Translations under genes and position numbers: made by a program
Notes under the pieces: generated by a model
Told to the model about the DNA's origin: nothing
Database searches by the model: none
What the model saw: only the letters and a program-made list of their open reading frames with translations
In this document: positions 17,383 to 26,211 of the stretch, piece by piece
How the letters are laid out: the number at the start of each line of letters is the position of its first letter
Numbering within the stretch: position 1 is the first letter of the stretch
From: Oleispira sp963933055
Lineage (GTDB): Bacteria > Pseudomonadota > Gammaproteobacteria > Pseudomonadales > Oceanobacteraceae
Length of the DNA: 64,000 nt
Direction of reading: 5' to 3'
Assembly: GCA_963933055.1 (NCBI GenBank)
Contig: CAWVSY010000004.1
Coordinates: 27,177-91,176 of the forward strand

Positions 17383-19227
17383 ATGGCTTGGATCGTCTCT
17401 CGCTTTTCTTTTTTACCCGCACTTTTTTTATCGTTTATGACCGTCCTGGGCAGCAGCTCAGCATACGCAGGGGTTCTTGATAATCTAATCCAAGACGAAC
17501 CCAAATTTCTACCTGTCAGCGAAGCCTTCCCATACCAAGTTGAACAGCAAGGTAGCGTACTCAATGTCACTTGGAACAGTGCGGATGAGTATTATCTATA
17601 CAAAAAGAAGATTCATCTAAAGCAAGGTAAGCACAAATCCCAAGGAACCGAATTCTCTGAAGAAGGTATCCTTAAGCATGATAAAGCTTTTGGTGAAGTG
17701 ATTGTTTTTTATGGACAGATCAACATTCAATTCGACCTTAAAGCTCTAACACCTAATACCGCTACTACTCTTGGCTTTCAAGGCTGTGCCGATGCAGGGC
17801 TTTGTTACCCTCCTCAAAAAATAGAACTGGATATCGATTGGCCAGCCGCTGCTGCATCAACCCATCAGCCACCAATATCGAAAACCGCTATTCGTGCAAC
17901 CGCAGCTGAACCTTCAACTGAAAATGAAAGCTGGATCGAAGGCAAATCCTGGCTCAGCGTCGTCGGCTTATTCTTCATCTTAGGACTAGGATTAACCTTC
18001 ACACCTTGCGTATTGCCGATGGTGCCTATTTTAACCAGTATCGTTATTGGCCAACAAAAACACACGCCTAGCAAAGGTTTTGTTTTATCCACGACCTACG
18101 TTTTAGGTATGGCCATCACATATGCCGCCGCTGGCGTAACCGTAGGCTTACTCGGCGCAGGCGCAAACATTCAAGCGTGGATGCAAACCCCTTGGATTCT
18201 CACTATTTTCGCCATTTTATTCTTAGTGCTTTCATTATCTATGTTTGGTCTTTATGAGCTGCAGCTCCCTAGCGGCTTACGCAACCGCCTAAATAACATG
18301 AACCAAAAACAAAAAGGCGGCAGCTTAATCAGTGTTTTCTTAATGGGGATATTATCCGCGCTTGTCGTATCTCCGTGCGTTTCCGCCCCACTGGCCGGTG
18401 CTTTGGTCTACCTGAGTACAACAGGCGATGCCTGGTTAGGTGGCAGCGCTCTATTGGCCCTTGGTTTAGGCATGGGGACGCCATTAATCATTCTCGGCAC
18501 TTCCGGCGCGTCAATGCTGCCGAAAGCGGGCGGCTGGATGGATCAGATTAAAGCCTTCTTTGGCATTCTATTAATTGGTGTGGCTATTTGGCTATTATCT
18601 CGCTTTTTAGACGCCGCATTGATCTTAGCGTTCTGGGGAATCTTAGCGATTATCTATGGGATTTATCTCGGTGCCATCGAGCCAATTGAAGCGGCGCAAT
18701 CGGGCATAAAGCGCACCGTAAAAGGCCTAGCCTTTGTTATCTTAGTTTATGGTGTACTCGCCCTAATCGGCGCACTACAAGGTAATGATGATCCGCTTAA
18801 ACCGCTTGCACCTACTCACGCCACCAGCAGCAACCTGCAAAGTCATAGCAATGCCAGCCCTTTCAAAAACATCGAGAATAAAACCCAACTCGATGCTGCG
18901 ATTAAGAACCACCTAGCCGCCAACCCTAATGGTGCCGTTATGCTCGATTATTACGCAGATTGGTGCATCGCCTGCAAAGTCATGGAAAAAGCGGTTTTTC
19001 ATCACGCGGACGTTCAGGCTCATTGGCCAGAATTATTATGGCTCCAAATTGATGTCACAGAGCAAACCCCTGAACAAGTTGAATTAATGACAGACTTCAA
19101 TTTATTTGGCCCCCCTAGCCTGTTGTTTTTCACCACTAACGGCGAGCAAGATAAACTTAGAATTTTGGGTGAAATGCACAAAGAAGAATTTGTGACTCAC
19201 TTGAATAAAGTAAAAGCGACCTTATAA
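17383..19227 (+). CDS. dsbD: Thiol:disulfide interchange protein DsbD
   Basis: A 614-residue inner membrane protein that carries electrons from cytoplasmic thioredoxin to periplasmic DsbC/DsbG and cytochrome c maturation. Signal peptide residues 1-30; N-terminal periplasmic domain with the redox pair in GCADAGLCYPPQ (~145); eight-helix membrane domain with TFTPCVLPM and VVSPCVSAP cysteines; C-terminal thioredoxin-like domain with YADWCIACK (CxxC). All three redox pairs are intact. The AGGAG ribosome-binding site is part of an AGGAGCCTTAA duplication upstream. trxC follows after 41 bp, pairing a cytoplasmic thioredoxin with this transporter. Confidence 0.96.
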   Translation: MAWIVSRFSFLPALFLSFMTVLGSSSAYAGVLDNLIQDEPKFLPVSEAFPYQVEQQGSVLNVTWNSADEYYLYKKKIHLKQGKHKSQGTEFSEEGILKHDKAFGEVIVFYGQINIQFDLKALTPNTATTLGFQGCADAGLCYPPQKIELDIDWPAAAASTHQPPISKTAIRATAAEPSTENESWIEGKSWLSVVGLFFILGLGLTFTPCVLPMVPILTSIVIGQQKHTPSKGFVLSTTYVLGMAITYAAAGVTVGLLGAGANIQAWMQTPWILTIFAILFLVLSLSMFGLYELQLPSGLRNRLNNMNQKQKGGSLISVFLMGILSALVVSPCVSAPLAGALVYLSTTGDAWLGGSALLALGLGMGTPLIILGTSGASMLPKAGGWMDQIKAFFGILLIGVAIWLLSRFLDAALILAFWGILAIIYGIYLGAIEPIEAAQSGIKRTVKGLAFVILVYGVLALIGALQGNDDPLKPLAPTHATSSNLQSHSNASPFKNIENKTQLDAAIKNHLAANPNGAVMLDYYADWCIACKVMEKAVFHHADVQAHWPELLWLQIDVTEQTPEQVELMTDFNLFGPPSLLFFTTNGEQDKLRILGEMHKEEFVTHLNKVKATL

Positions 19228-19268
19228 CTAGATATAACCAAACTGGAATATAGATTAAAGGCCCACTT

Positions 19269-19706
19269 ATGCTTATTGTTTGCTCTCATTGTCACGCGAC
19301 CAACCGCATCCCTGAAGACCGAAAAGCCAGCGAAGGCCAATGTGGCCAATGCAAGCAAGCAATTTGGCAAGGAAAGCCCGTTGATCTAACAGAGGGCCAG
19401 TTCTCAAAATACACCAGCAAAAATGATATGCCCGTGGTTGTCGATTTCTGGGCAAGCTGGTGTGGCCCTTGTAAGGCAATGGCACCTGCTTATGCTCAAG
19501 TCGCTCATCAAATGAAAGACCAAGCCCTGTTTGCAAAAGTGAATACCGAGAATGCTCAGCAGCTCGGAGCACAATTAAATATTCGTAGCATCCCTACCCT
19601 TGCAGTCTTTCGTAATGGTAAAGAAGTAGATCGTATTGCAGGTGCACTGCCCGTGAATCAGCTACAGCAATGGGTGCAGCAAGCCTTATTAAAAATGCCT
19701 TCATAA
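19269..19706 (+). CDS. trxC: Thioredoxin 2
   Basis: A 145-residue cytoplasmic thioredoxin of the TrxC type. An N-terminal zinc finger with two CxxC pairs (CSHC near residue 5 and CGQC near 29) precedes a thioredoxin fold with the active site ASWCGPCKAM (~75). The zinc finger distinguishes it from TrxA; in E. coli TrxC is induced by oxidative stress. Its place 41 bp behind dsbD suggests joint transcription and a role in feeding DsbD or reducing oxidised proteins (inference). Confidence 0.93.
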   Translation: MLIVCSHCHATNRIPEDRKASEGQCGQCKQAIWQGKPVDLTEGQFSKYTSKNDMPVVVDFWASWCGPCKAMAPAYAQVAHQMKDQALFAKVNTENAQQLGAQLNIRSIPTLAVFRNGKEVDRIAGALPVNQLQQWVQQALLKMPS

Positions 19707-19805
19707 CTTTTGCATATTCTTGAGCTACATCAAGTAAAAATATTGATAAAGGTCTACTCTTAAATCAACAAAGAGATCACAAGAATAGATTAATAAGGAT
19801 ACGCA

Positions 19806-20051
19806 ATGAGCATTGAAAACCATAACTTGCACCATGAATTCCCTCAACACAAAGAGCGCATTCACGAATTAAAAATGAATGATCGTCACTTTGCACGCTT
19901 CTTTGATGAATATCATGATGTAGACCGTGAAGTGCGTAAAATTGAAGAAGGTGCTGAAGCATCATCCGATCAACGTTTAGAAACGTTAAAATTACGCCGC
20001 TTGAAATTGAAAGATGATTTGCTGGCGATATTAGAAACAACAAGCGCTTAG
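19806..20051 (+). CDS. YdcH-family small protein (DUF465)
   Basis: An 81-residue helical protein of the YdcH/DUF465 type: PQHKERIHELKMNDRHFARFFDEYHDVDREVRKIEEG followed by LKLRRLKLKDDLLAIL near the C-terminus, with charged coiled-coil character. The family is widespread in Proteobacteria with no settled function. AAGGA precedes the ATG. It stands alone, 100 bp after trxC, and is convergent with a GGDEF gene. Confidence 0.85.
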   Translation: MSIENHNLHHEFPQHKERIHELKMNDRHFARFFDEYHDVDREVRKIEEGAEASSDQRLETLKLRRLKLKDDLLAILETTSA

Positions 20052-20163
20052 TTCTTCGTGTAATTACTACGAATATTGTCTAAGACTAAGATGCCTCAAT
20101 ACCGTTAATTGAAGCGTCTTAGGATATTTTACGTCATAGAATATAAGTACATCATAAAATAAA

Positions 20164-21651
20164 TCACATCATAGTGGTTTTATTACGCCCGTCATTTTTC
20201 GATAAATACAAAGCAACATCTGCATGATCAAATAAGATTTCGGTATCTGAATCCTTAGAGTATTTAGCACAGCCAATACTCACGGTATATTGACAGCCTT
20301 TTAATTTAGACTGCTCAGCAATATACATACGTATTTTCTCACACACGTTCAAAGCACCTTCTGCGCAAGTATCTTCTAGGATAAGTAGAAACTCCTCACC
20401 TCCCCAGCGCCCAATGAAATCCGTTTCACGAATATTCTCTTGTAAATATTTCGCCGAATCGATTAAGACAGAATCACCAAATGAATGGCCAAACTTATCA
20501 TTAATTTTCTTAAAATAATCAATATCGATAATCGCCATATAGAGATCAGTATCTTGACGCTTAGACCTTAAAATAGCTTCATTTAAGAACCCATCAATGG
20601 ATCTACGATTTGGTAACTGCGTGAGTGGATCAAAGTTAGCATCGTGTATTTGCTTAACTTCATCTGATATGTCTTTAACAACGACAATCGCTTCTTTAAC
20701 CCCACCTTGAGAGTAAGTCGCAATAGAAATGTTAGCGGGGAAAACTTCACCATTTAAGCGCTGTGCATTAAATTGCCCACCCCGCTGATGCATCGGTACT
20801 GTTCTTTCAGATGACTGAAATTCTTCCCTGTACTTTTTGTGGTGTTTGGATATTGCATCTGGGGTTAACTGATCAATATTAATATCGGTAAAGGTATTTT
20901 TATCCAGGCCAAATGTTTCAAGAGCAATCTTGTTCGCAGAAGATATATAGCCATCCTCATTCACGGCAATAATTGATAGTGGGGCTAAATCAAATAAAAT
21001 TCCAATACGTTTAAATTGAAAAATATTTTTATTAAGAATAAAAACGATATAAAAAATTGATGCGATCACCAGCAAAATAATAAAAAAGAAAATACCCAGA
21101 ATTGATTGTTTGAATGTATCAACCGTTTCTGCAGAAGACTTCGCGATTTTCTTATAGACACTTCTATTCGAGCTAATCAGGGCTGATATAGACTGAAGTG
21201 CAGAAAAATCATTAACCCGTACTTGCTCGTCGATTAATTCAGCAGACAGGCCTTGGTTAATTAACGATTTTATTAACGTCACATTGCCATAGTATTCCGC
21301 TAAGACAGCATCAACATCCAATAACAACTCATCGCCAACAGGGTATATCTCTCTATAATTATGAATAAGTTCTCTAGCGCGAGCTATTTGAGCCGATGAT
21401 TGCTCTAATGCGCTAATATCTTTTCTCAAGATTGAGTTTTTATAGTTGTGAATAAAACCGCCAAAACCAATGTTAGTAACGATTTCTTGCAAAAGCTCTG
21501 ACCGCTTTATTTCATTTTCAGAATGAATTAACCAATCACCACTTTGCTTATCTGCAATTGACTGCAAATACATCGTAGCAAGGATCAAAGAAAGAAAAGT
21601 AAAAAAGCCAACGAGGTAGATCGTTGGCTTAGTATTCGCATAGTTAATCAT
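20164..21651 (-). CDS. Membrane PAS-GGDEF diguanylate cyclase
   Basis: A 495-residue inner membrane sensor expected to make cyclic di-GMP. TM1 at residues ~10-30, a periplasmic helical sensor region (~35-180), TM2 (~185-210), a PAS domain (~215-330, with DLAPLSIIAVNEDGYISSAN) and a C-terminal GGDEF domain. The active site is an intact GGEEF (RWGGEEFLLIL), with an RETD product-inhibition site five residues upstream, so it should be active and feedback inhibited. The signal sensed is unknown. It is a single gene on the minus strand. Confidence 0.92.
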   Translation of the reverse strand: MINYANTKPTIYLVGFFTFLSLILATMYLQSIADKQSGDWLIHSENEIKRSELLQEIVTNIGFGGFIHNYKNSILRKDISALEQSSAQIARARELIHNYREIYPVGDELLLDVDAVLAEYYGNVTLIKSLINQGLSAELIDEQVRVNDFSALQSISALISSNRSVYKKIAKSSAETVDTFKQSILGIFFFIILLVIASIFYIVFILNKNIFQFKRIGILFDLAPLSIIAVNEDGYISSANKIALETFGLDKNTFTDINIDQLTPDAISKHHKKYREEFQSSERTVPMHQRGGQFNAQRLNGEVFPANISIATYSQGGVKEAIVVVKDISDEVKQIHDANFDPLTQLPNRRSIDGFLNEAILRSKRQDTDLYMAIIDIDYFKKINDKFGHSFGDSVLIDSAKYLQENIRETDFIGRWGGEEFLLILEDTCAEGALNVCEKIRMYIAEQSKLKGCQYTVSIGCAKYSKDSDTEILFDHADVALYLSKNDGRNKTTMM

Positions 21652-21792
21652 ATTGGTCGTTACATAAGCCCATTTGGTTGCTAACCACTACTATCCATAT
21701 TAGTTGATATGTGTGCTTACTAAAGAATCTTTAATGATTACACTCTAATTATGCAAATTAGCTCTAAACCAATCAATCTTTATTAGTATTAC

Positions 21793-22758
21793 CTATATAT
21801 GATTCAGCAACATAAGCTCACCAGGATGAGGCTTAAGATAGAAAGAATTTTCTATATAGCCTTTCGGATGTCGGCGAAAATGGTGTCTAAATAAAGTAAT
21901 TGGCACAATCAATGGCAATAAGAATTTCTGGTAATTTTCAATGGTTAAGCGCAATTCTTCCTTATCGCCAGCGTCCAAATCATTTTTAAGATAGCCTTGA
22001 ATATGCTGCAATGTATTCACATGATTTTTGCGTGTCGCTATCGACTTTAACAGCGTCATCATCAAACCAAGGTATTCAAGTGCAAGTGTTTCAATATCCT
22101 GATCGCTATTGGCCAATGAAGCACCTAAAGTACGACCCAAGTTTTGATTATGACTCATGAAAATATACTTATGCTGAGCGTGAAATGCCTGCAAGCCAGC
22201 CAACGTAAAACCATCGTGCTCCATTTCCTGCCAGCGCGCATAAATATAGACTCGCTGAATAAAATTCTCACGCAGCATAGGATCAGACAACCTGCCCTCT
22301 TCCTCGATGGGTAAATGAGGAAAATTATCCATTAAGCGCTTAGCATAAAGACCAATACCCGATTTTTCAGCCATTTGGCCTTTTTCTATTCCTTTATACA
22401 CCTTAACACGCTCCATACCGCAGCTTGGAGAGTCTTTCTTTAAGATATAACCACTCAGCTCGGCAATCCAGTCTTTTTGCTCCTCAGCACACTGATACAG
22501 CTCTTCAGTCACATCCAAATCTGGACTTTTAGTTCCGACACAACGAATGTCGTCATCGACGGTTACCAAACGTATAGTCTCTCTTGGAATTCCCAAACCA
22601 ATGCTCACTTCAGGGCAAAAAGGCGTAAATTCAAAATAGTCACTTAAGGTATCCGTAACGTACGAGTTTTTTTTATGGCCAGAGTCAAAGCGCACTTTTT
22701 CGCCCATTAAACAGCTACTAATACCAATTTTTATTTTGTTGATAACTTCTGCATTCAT
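21793..22758 (-). CDS. DUF523-DUF1722 (YbgA-like) protein
   Basis: A 321-residue two-domain protein. The N-terminal DUF523 (residues ~10-155) has the SSCLMGEKVRFDSGHKKN start and further cysteines (FCPEV, DSPSCGMERV) that could hold a metal or Fe-S cluster. The C-terminal DUF1722 (~190-310) matches YbgA. In other bacteria this fusion often sits near photolyase genes; none is visible here. A role in 2-thiouracil desulfurisation has been reported for a DUF523 protein, but I cannot assign it here. Confidence 0.87.
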   Translation of the reverse strand: MNAEVINKIKIGISSCLMGEKVRFDSGHKKNSYVTDTLSDYFEFTPFCPEVSIGLGIPRETIRLVTVDDDIRCVGTKSPDLDVTEELYQCAEEQKDWIAELSGYILKKDSPSCGMERVKVYKGIEKGQMAEKSGIGLYAKRLMDNFPHLPIEEEGRLSDPMLRENFIQRVYIYARWQEMEHDGFTLAGLQAFHAQHKYIFMSHNQNLGRTLGASLANSDQDIETLALEYLGLMMTLLKSIATRKNHVNTLQHIQGYLKNDLDAGDKEELRLTIENYQKFLLPLIVPITLFRHHFRRHPKGYIENSFYLKPHPGELMLLNHI

Positions 22759-22887
22759 CTTAACTGACCTAAATAAATAATGAATAAATACGCAATAGAA
22801 AGCACTTCAGATCACCCAGCAAGCTCAAACTGTCAAAAGGTGATCAACAAGGCTACCACACCTAAATTCAGAACGAACATTTAGTGG

Positions 22888-24057
22888 CTACACAGCCTTG
22901 GAAGAAGGGGGGCTGATAATGCGATTACAGACTCTATTACGGCCCTGATCTTTAGCATCATACAACGCTGAATCCGCTGAAATCAGCAATTTCTCGGCAT
23001 CACAAATCGCATCGGATACCCTACATTGACTTGCACCAATACTAATCGTTAATGGTACGGGAACGTCTTTTACACATACGCTAATAGATTCTATTGAATG
23101 ACGAATTTGCTCTGCAAGATTTAAACAATGAGCATCATCAGTATTGGCAATGATAATCGCGAACTCCTCGCCCCCATATCGTGCAACGGTATCACTAATA
23201 CGCTTTACTGACTTCTGTAAACAGTTTGCTACCTCAATTAAACAAGCGTCACCGGCAATATGGCCATGTTCATCATTAACATCTTTAAAGTGATCAATAT
23301 CGATGATTAATAGCGCCACAGAGCCATTGGTTCGCTGCGCTCGCTGCAATTCCTCTTCCAGCTGAAAATCAAAATAACGTCGATTTCGAACCCCTGTTAA
23401 ACCATCAGTATTACTCATTTCCTCCAGCTGCAAATTACTAATACATGCCTGCATATATTCCCGGGAAGGGTTAATGGTCACCCACAATAAAGCAACGATA
23501 TAAACAATAACGATAGAAACCTTATCAATAATTAACTGCTCGGCGATAAAGAATTCGACCAATAAAATAGGCACCATCATGCACAAAACATAAATATAAA
23601 CATAAAATCGTGACAGTGAAAAAGAAAGCGCGCCACCAGCACTCAAGCCAATGGTAGCAAATAGGATAAGATCTTGATGGGCCAATAAAGGGGTTTGTAA
23701 ATACGAGCAAGCTGCCATTATGCCCCATGTGAGACAACTAGAAAATAAGCCCATCGTGATGTAAAAACGACAGATTTTCGTTTGTTCAATGTTCTGTTTA
23801 GCGAGATAAAGAAAATAAGAACGCAAACCGACAGCAAAGATAAAAGCAATGCTAAAGCTGACTAACCACGGCGTAGCCTCTCCACCCGTATCCTTCATAA
23901 ATACGAGCGAAGCCACACATATCCATAGCAACAATACAATCAGAGACCCAGGCATTGAGCGTGCAATCAAATCATTACTGATTTGAATATCACAGCGCCG
24001 CTTCTGCGCAGCGTTCAACTCATCAAACGAGGCTACTTTAAAGTATTTATTTTCCAA
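22888..24057 (-). CDS. Membrane GGDEF diguanylate cyclase
   Basis: A 389-residue protein: six hydrophobic segments between residues ~30 and 205, then a GGDEF domain (~215-380, starting at TDGLTGVRNRRYFD). The catalytic motif is intact (ARYGGEEFAIII), and an RISD sequence upstream is in place for the RxxD inhibitory site. It probably synthesises cyclic di-GMP in response to a membrane or small-molecule signal, but no known sensor domain is recognised. It is the second diguanylate cyclase within 4 kb. Confidence 0.9.
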   Translation of the reverse strand: MENKYFKVASFDELNAAQKRRCDIQISNDLIARSMPGSLIVLLLWICVASLVFMKDTGGEATPWLVSFSIAFIFAVGLRSYFLYLAKQNIEQTKICRFYITMGLFSSCLTWGIMAACSYLQTPLLAHQDLILFATIGLSAGGALSFSLSRFYVYIYVLCMMVPILLVEFFIAEQLIIDKVSIVIVYIVALLWVTINPSREYMQACISNLQLEEMSNTDGLTGVRNRRYFDFQLEEELQRAQRTNGSVALLIIDIDHFKDVNDEHGHIAGDACLIEVANCLQKSVKRISDTVARYGGEEFAIIIANTDDAHCLNLAEQIRHSIESISVCVKDVPVPLTISIGASQCRVSDAICDAEKLLISADSALYDAKDQGRNRVCNRIISPPSSKAV

Positions 24058-24199
24058 AACTTAGGATACCTAAAATCATTATTTCTAAACGCTATAAAAC
24101 GTTTATCGCAAAGGTATAACAAGTGTAGTTGAGATTCGATAGGTGTGACGCTAATGTTTCTTGCCATGAAACGGGCGCTTTAGACAAATAAAAAGGGGA

Positions 24200-24232
24200 G
24201 AAAAACAGGCTACGATACTCAATAGCCTGCCT
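24200..24232 (-). terminator. Terminator after efpL
   Basis: Read on the minus strand: CAGGCTA (24229-24223), a 10-nt loop, TAGCCTG (24212-24206), then TTTTT. It lies about 30 bp after the efpL stop. Confidence 0.85.
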
Positions 24233-24258
24233 TTTTAACGCATAAACTGCAAAGTCGC

Positions 24259-24825
24259 TTATGCACGACTTACGAACTTACGCTCTTCTACATTCACTTT
24301 AATCATTTCACCCGTAGAAATATGCTCAGGAACCTGAACCGTCAACCCGGTAGACAGTAGCGCAGGCTTAGTACGCGCTGTCGCAGATCCGCCCTTTAAA
24401 GAAGGGTCTGTTTCAGTGATTTCAAGATCAACTGTCGCAGGAAGTTGTAAGCCTACTGGCGCATCATTAACAATCACAATCAACAAACCTTCTGTTGATT
24501 CGCTGATGAATAACAGCTCATCTTCAATATTCTCTTTGTTCAAGCTGAACGCCGTATAATCTTCACTATCCATAAAGACATACTCATTACCATCAGAATA
24601 AGAGAAAGTTACTGGGCGGCGTACCAAGTCCGCAAAGTTCAACATATCAGAATCTTTGAACTGCTCGTCAATCTTATTACCTGTTACCACATCGTACATA
24701 CGCATACGATAAATACTGCCACCGGCACGGCCCTGAGGCACAGAGCGCTCAATGTCTCTTACCATGTATACATTACCGTTATATTCAACAGCTGCATTCT
24801 TTTTAATATCACTCGCTTTAGGCAT
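24259..24825 (-). CDS. efpL: Elongation factor P-like protein EfpL (YeiP)
   Basis: A 188-residue three-domain EF-P paralogue that relieves ribosome stalling at proline and some other motifs. The KOW-like domain, the FVFMD-type segment (NEYVFMDSEDYTAFSL) and the C-terminal OB domain match YeiP. The tip loop carries Arg at position 33 (VPQGRAGG), the EfpL-specific residue, instead of the modified Lys of EF-P. The start is set at ATG 24825 (MPKASDIKKN), which matches the family; an upstream ATG at 24858 would add 11 unrelated residues. It is followed by its own terminator. Confidence 0.94.
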   Translation of the reverse strand: MPKASDIKKNAAVEYNGNVYMVRDIERSVPQGRAGGSIYRMRMYDVVTGNKIDEQFKDSDMLNFADLVRRPVTFSYSDGNEYVFMDSEDYTAFSLNKENIEDELLFISESTEGLLIVIVNDAPVGLQLPATVDLEITETDPSLKGGSATARTKPALLSTGLTVQVPEHISTGEMIKVNVEERKFVSRA

Positions 24826-24952
24826 AACTTTCAACTCTAGATATAAATATAAGGCCATTATAATCAGCTAATGATGCAATAGCTACTCACCAATACAGCA
24901 GAATCAAGCATCCAATCGTCGGTCTAATGCGTATAATTTATAGACCAATTAG

Positions 24953-26071
24953 ATGGGCATAACCATGAACTCTGATGACGTAAATGCGCTAATCCAGCAT
25001 TACCCCAAAATACACCTTCTAACGGCTGAGCAAGAAGCTGGCATCGCCAAAAAAATGGATGATGCAATGGAACAACTTGCACAAGCATTGTTACTGCACG
25101 AAAATTTATTAGATCAAGTTTCCGACATATTGCTGGCACAATACCAAAGCTCACCCGTGCTCGACGATTTCTTAACCCAATACGATATTTGGTTATTAAG
25201 CAAGTACCATAAACCCTTGCAAAAAAATTCTCAGGTATCGAGCGATACTCTATCGATTAGTTTAGTGCGACTAGAATGTGATCGATCAAACGTCTTTGAA
25301 TTTCTTCTAGCGAAAGTCAATGATATAGAAGTGCCGCTGAATACGTATACCAAAGCATTAAAAAAAGAATACATAAGCAACCGTAATGAGCTGGTTCAAA
25401 GCAATATGCGTCTAGTAATGCACATAGCAAAACGCTTTACTAATAAAGGCGTGGATATTGAAGAGTTGATTCAAGAAGGAGCCATTGGTCTTATAAAGGC
25501 CGCTGAAAAGTATAACTTAAATAAAGGCTATCGCTTTACAACTTACGCTTACTGGTGGATACAGCAATCAATAAAAACAGCACTCAGCTACAAGCGCAGC
25601 GCGATCCGCATTCCTATTAATACCAGTGATCGAATCTTTAAAATAGAAGCGGCCAAGCAAGATTATTATAGTCGCTATGAAAAGCAGCCGACCATAAAAC
25701 AACTTCAAAAAATAACAGGTTTAACCCAAGAGCAAATTACAACGGTTAGCAATATTGGTAATTTAACCGTATCAATGAATGCCCCTGTTTACGAAGATGG
25801 CATGATATTGGAAGAAACATTATATACCGAAGAAAATTCATCCACTTATTCAAATAAAGACATGCTTATAATTAATGACGCAGAATCATTAAAAGATAAA
25901 ATCAAACAACTCCCTAAGCGTCAGCAACAAATCGTATATCTTTACCATGGAATTGGCATCAGCGACAGCCTCAGTTTTGGAGAAATTGCACCGCAAATAG
26001 GCGTAACGTTAGAGCGAACACGCCAGCTCTACCATAAATCCATTGCTTTTTTAAAAGAGCTTTCTGAATAA
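24953..26071 (+). CDS. Atypical RNA polymerase sigma-70 family factor
   Basis: A 372-residue sigma factor with region 1.2-like HLLTAEQEAGIAKKM (residues ~20-35), region 2 (~135-205: NMRLVMHIAKRF, DIEELIQEGAIGLIKAAEKYN, RFTTYAYWWIQQSIK), region 3 (~215-275) and region 4 (~315-370: LPKRQQQIVYLYHGI, GEIAPQIGVTLERTRQLY). The layout is that of group 2/3 factors (RpoS or RpoH size), but it matches neither closely, and ~95 residues between 1.2 and 2.1 are unlike any I know. The start may be 24953 or ATG 24965; neither has a clear ribosome-binding site. Target promoters are unknown. Confidence 0.85.
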   Translation: MGITMNSDDVNALIQHYPKIHLLTAEQEAGIAKKMDDAMEQLAQALLLHENLLDQVSDILLAQYQSSPVLDDFLTQYDIWLLSKYHKPLQKNSQVSSDTLSISLVRLECDRSNVFEFLLAKVNDIEVPLNTYTKALKKEYISNRNELVQSNMRLVMHIAKRFTNKGVDIEELIQEGAIGLIKAAEKYNLNKGYRFTTYAYWWIQQSIKTALSYKRSAIRIPINTSDRIFKIEAAKQDYYSRYEKQPTIKQLQKITGLTQEQITTVSNIGNLTVSMNAPVYEDGMILEETLYTEENSSTYSNKDMLIINDAESLKDKIKQLPKRQQQIVYLYHGIGISDSLSFGEIAPQIGVTLERTRQLYHKSIAFLKELSE

Positions 26072-26126
26072 CATCTAGCCATCAAGAAAACTTTAACAAT
26101 AAAAAATTGAACAGTGCAAAAAGTGT

Positions 26127-26165
26127 AAAAAAAAGGCCTCGCGACAATGTCACGAGGCCTTTTTA
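26127..26165. terminator. Bidirectional terminator
   Basis: AAAAGGCCTCG (26131-26141) faces CGAGGCCTTTT (26153-26163), with an inner GAC-AAT-GTC pairing, A run before and T run after. It separates the sigma factor gene from the convergent acyl-CoA dehydrogenase. Confidence 0.9.
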
Positions 26166-26211
26166 ATTAAGCTCTACTGAGAACAGCAGTCAAAGTAACG
26201 ATAAGATACCG

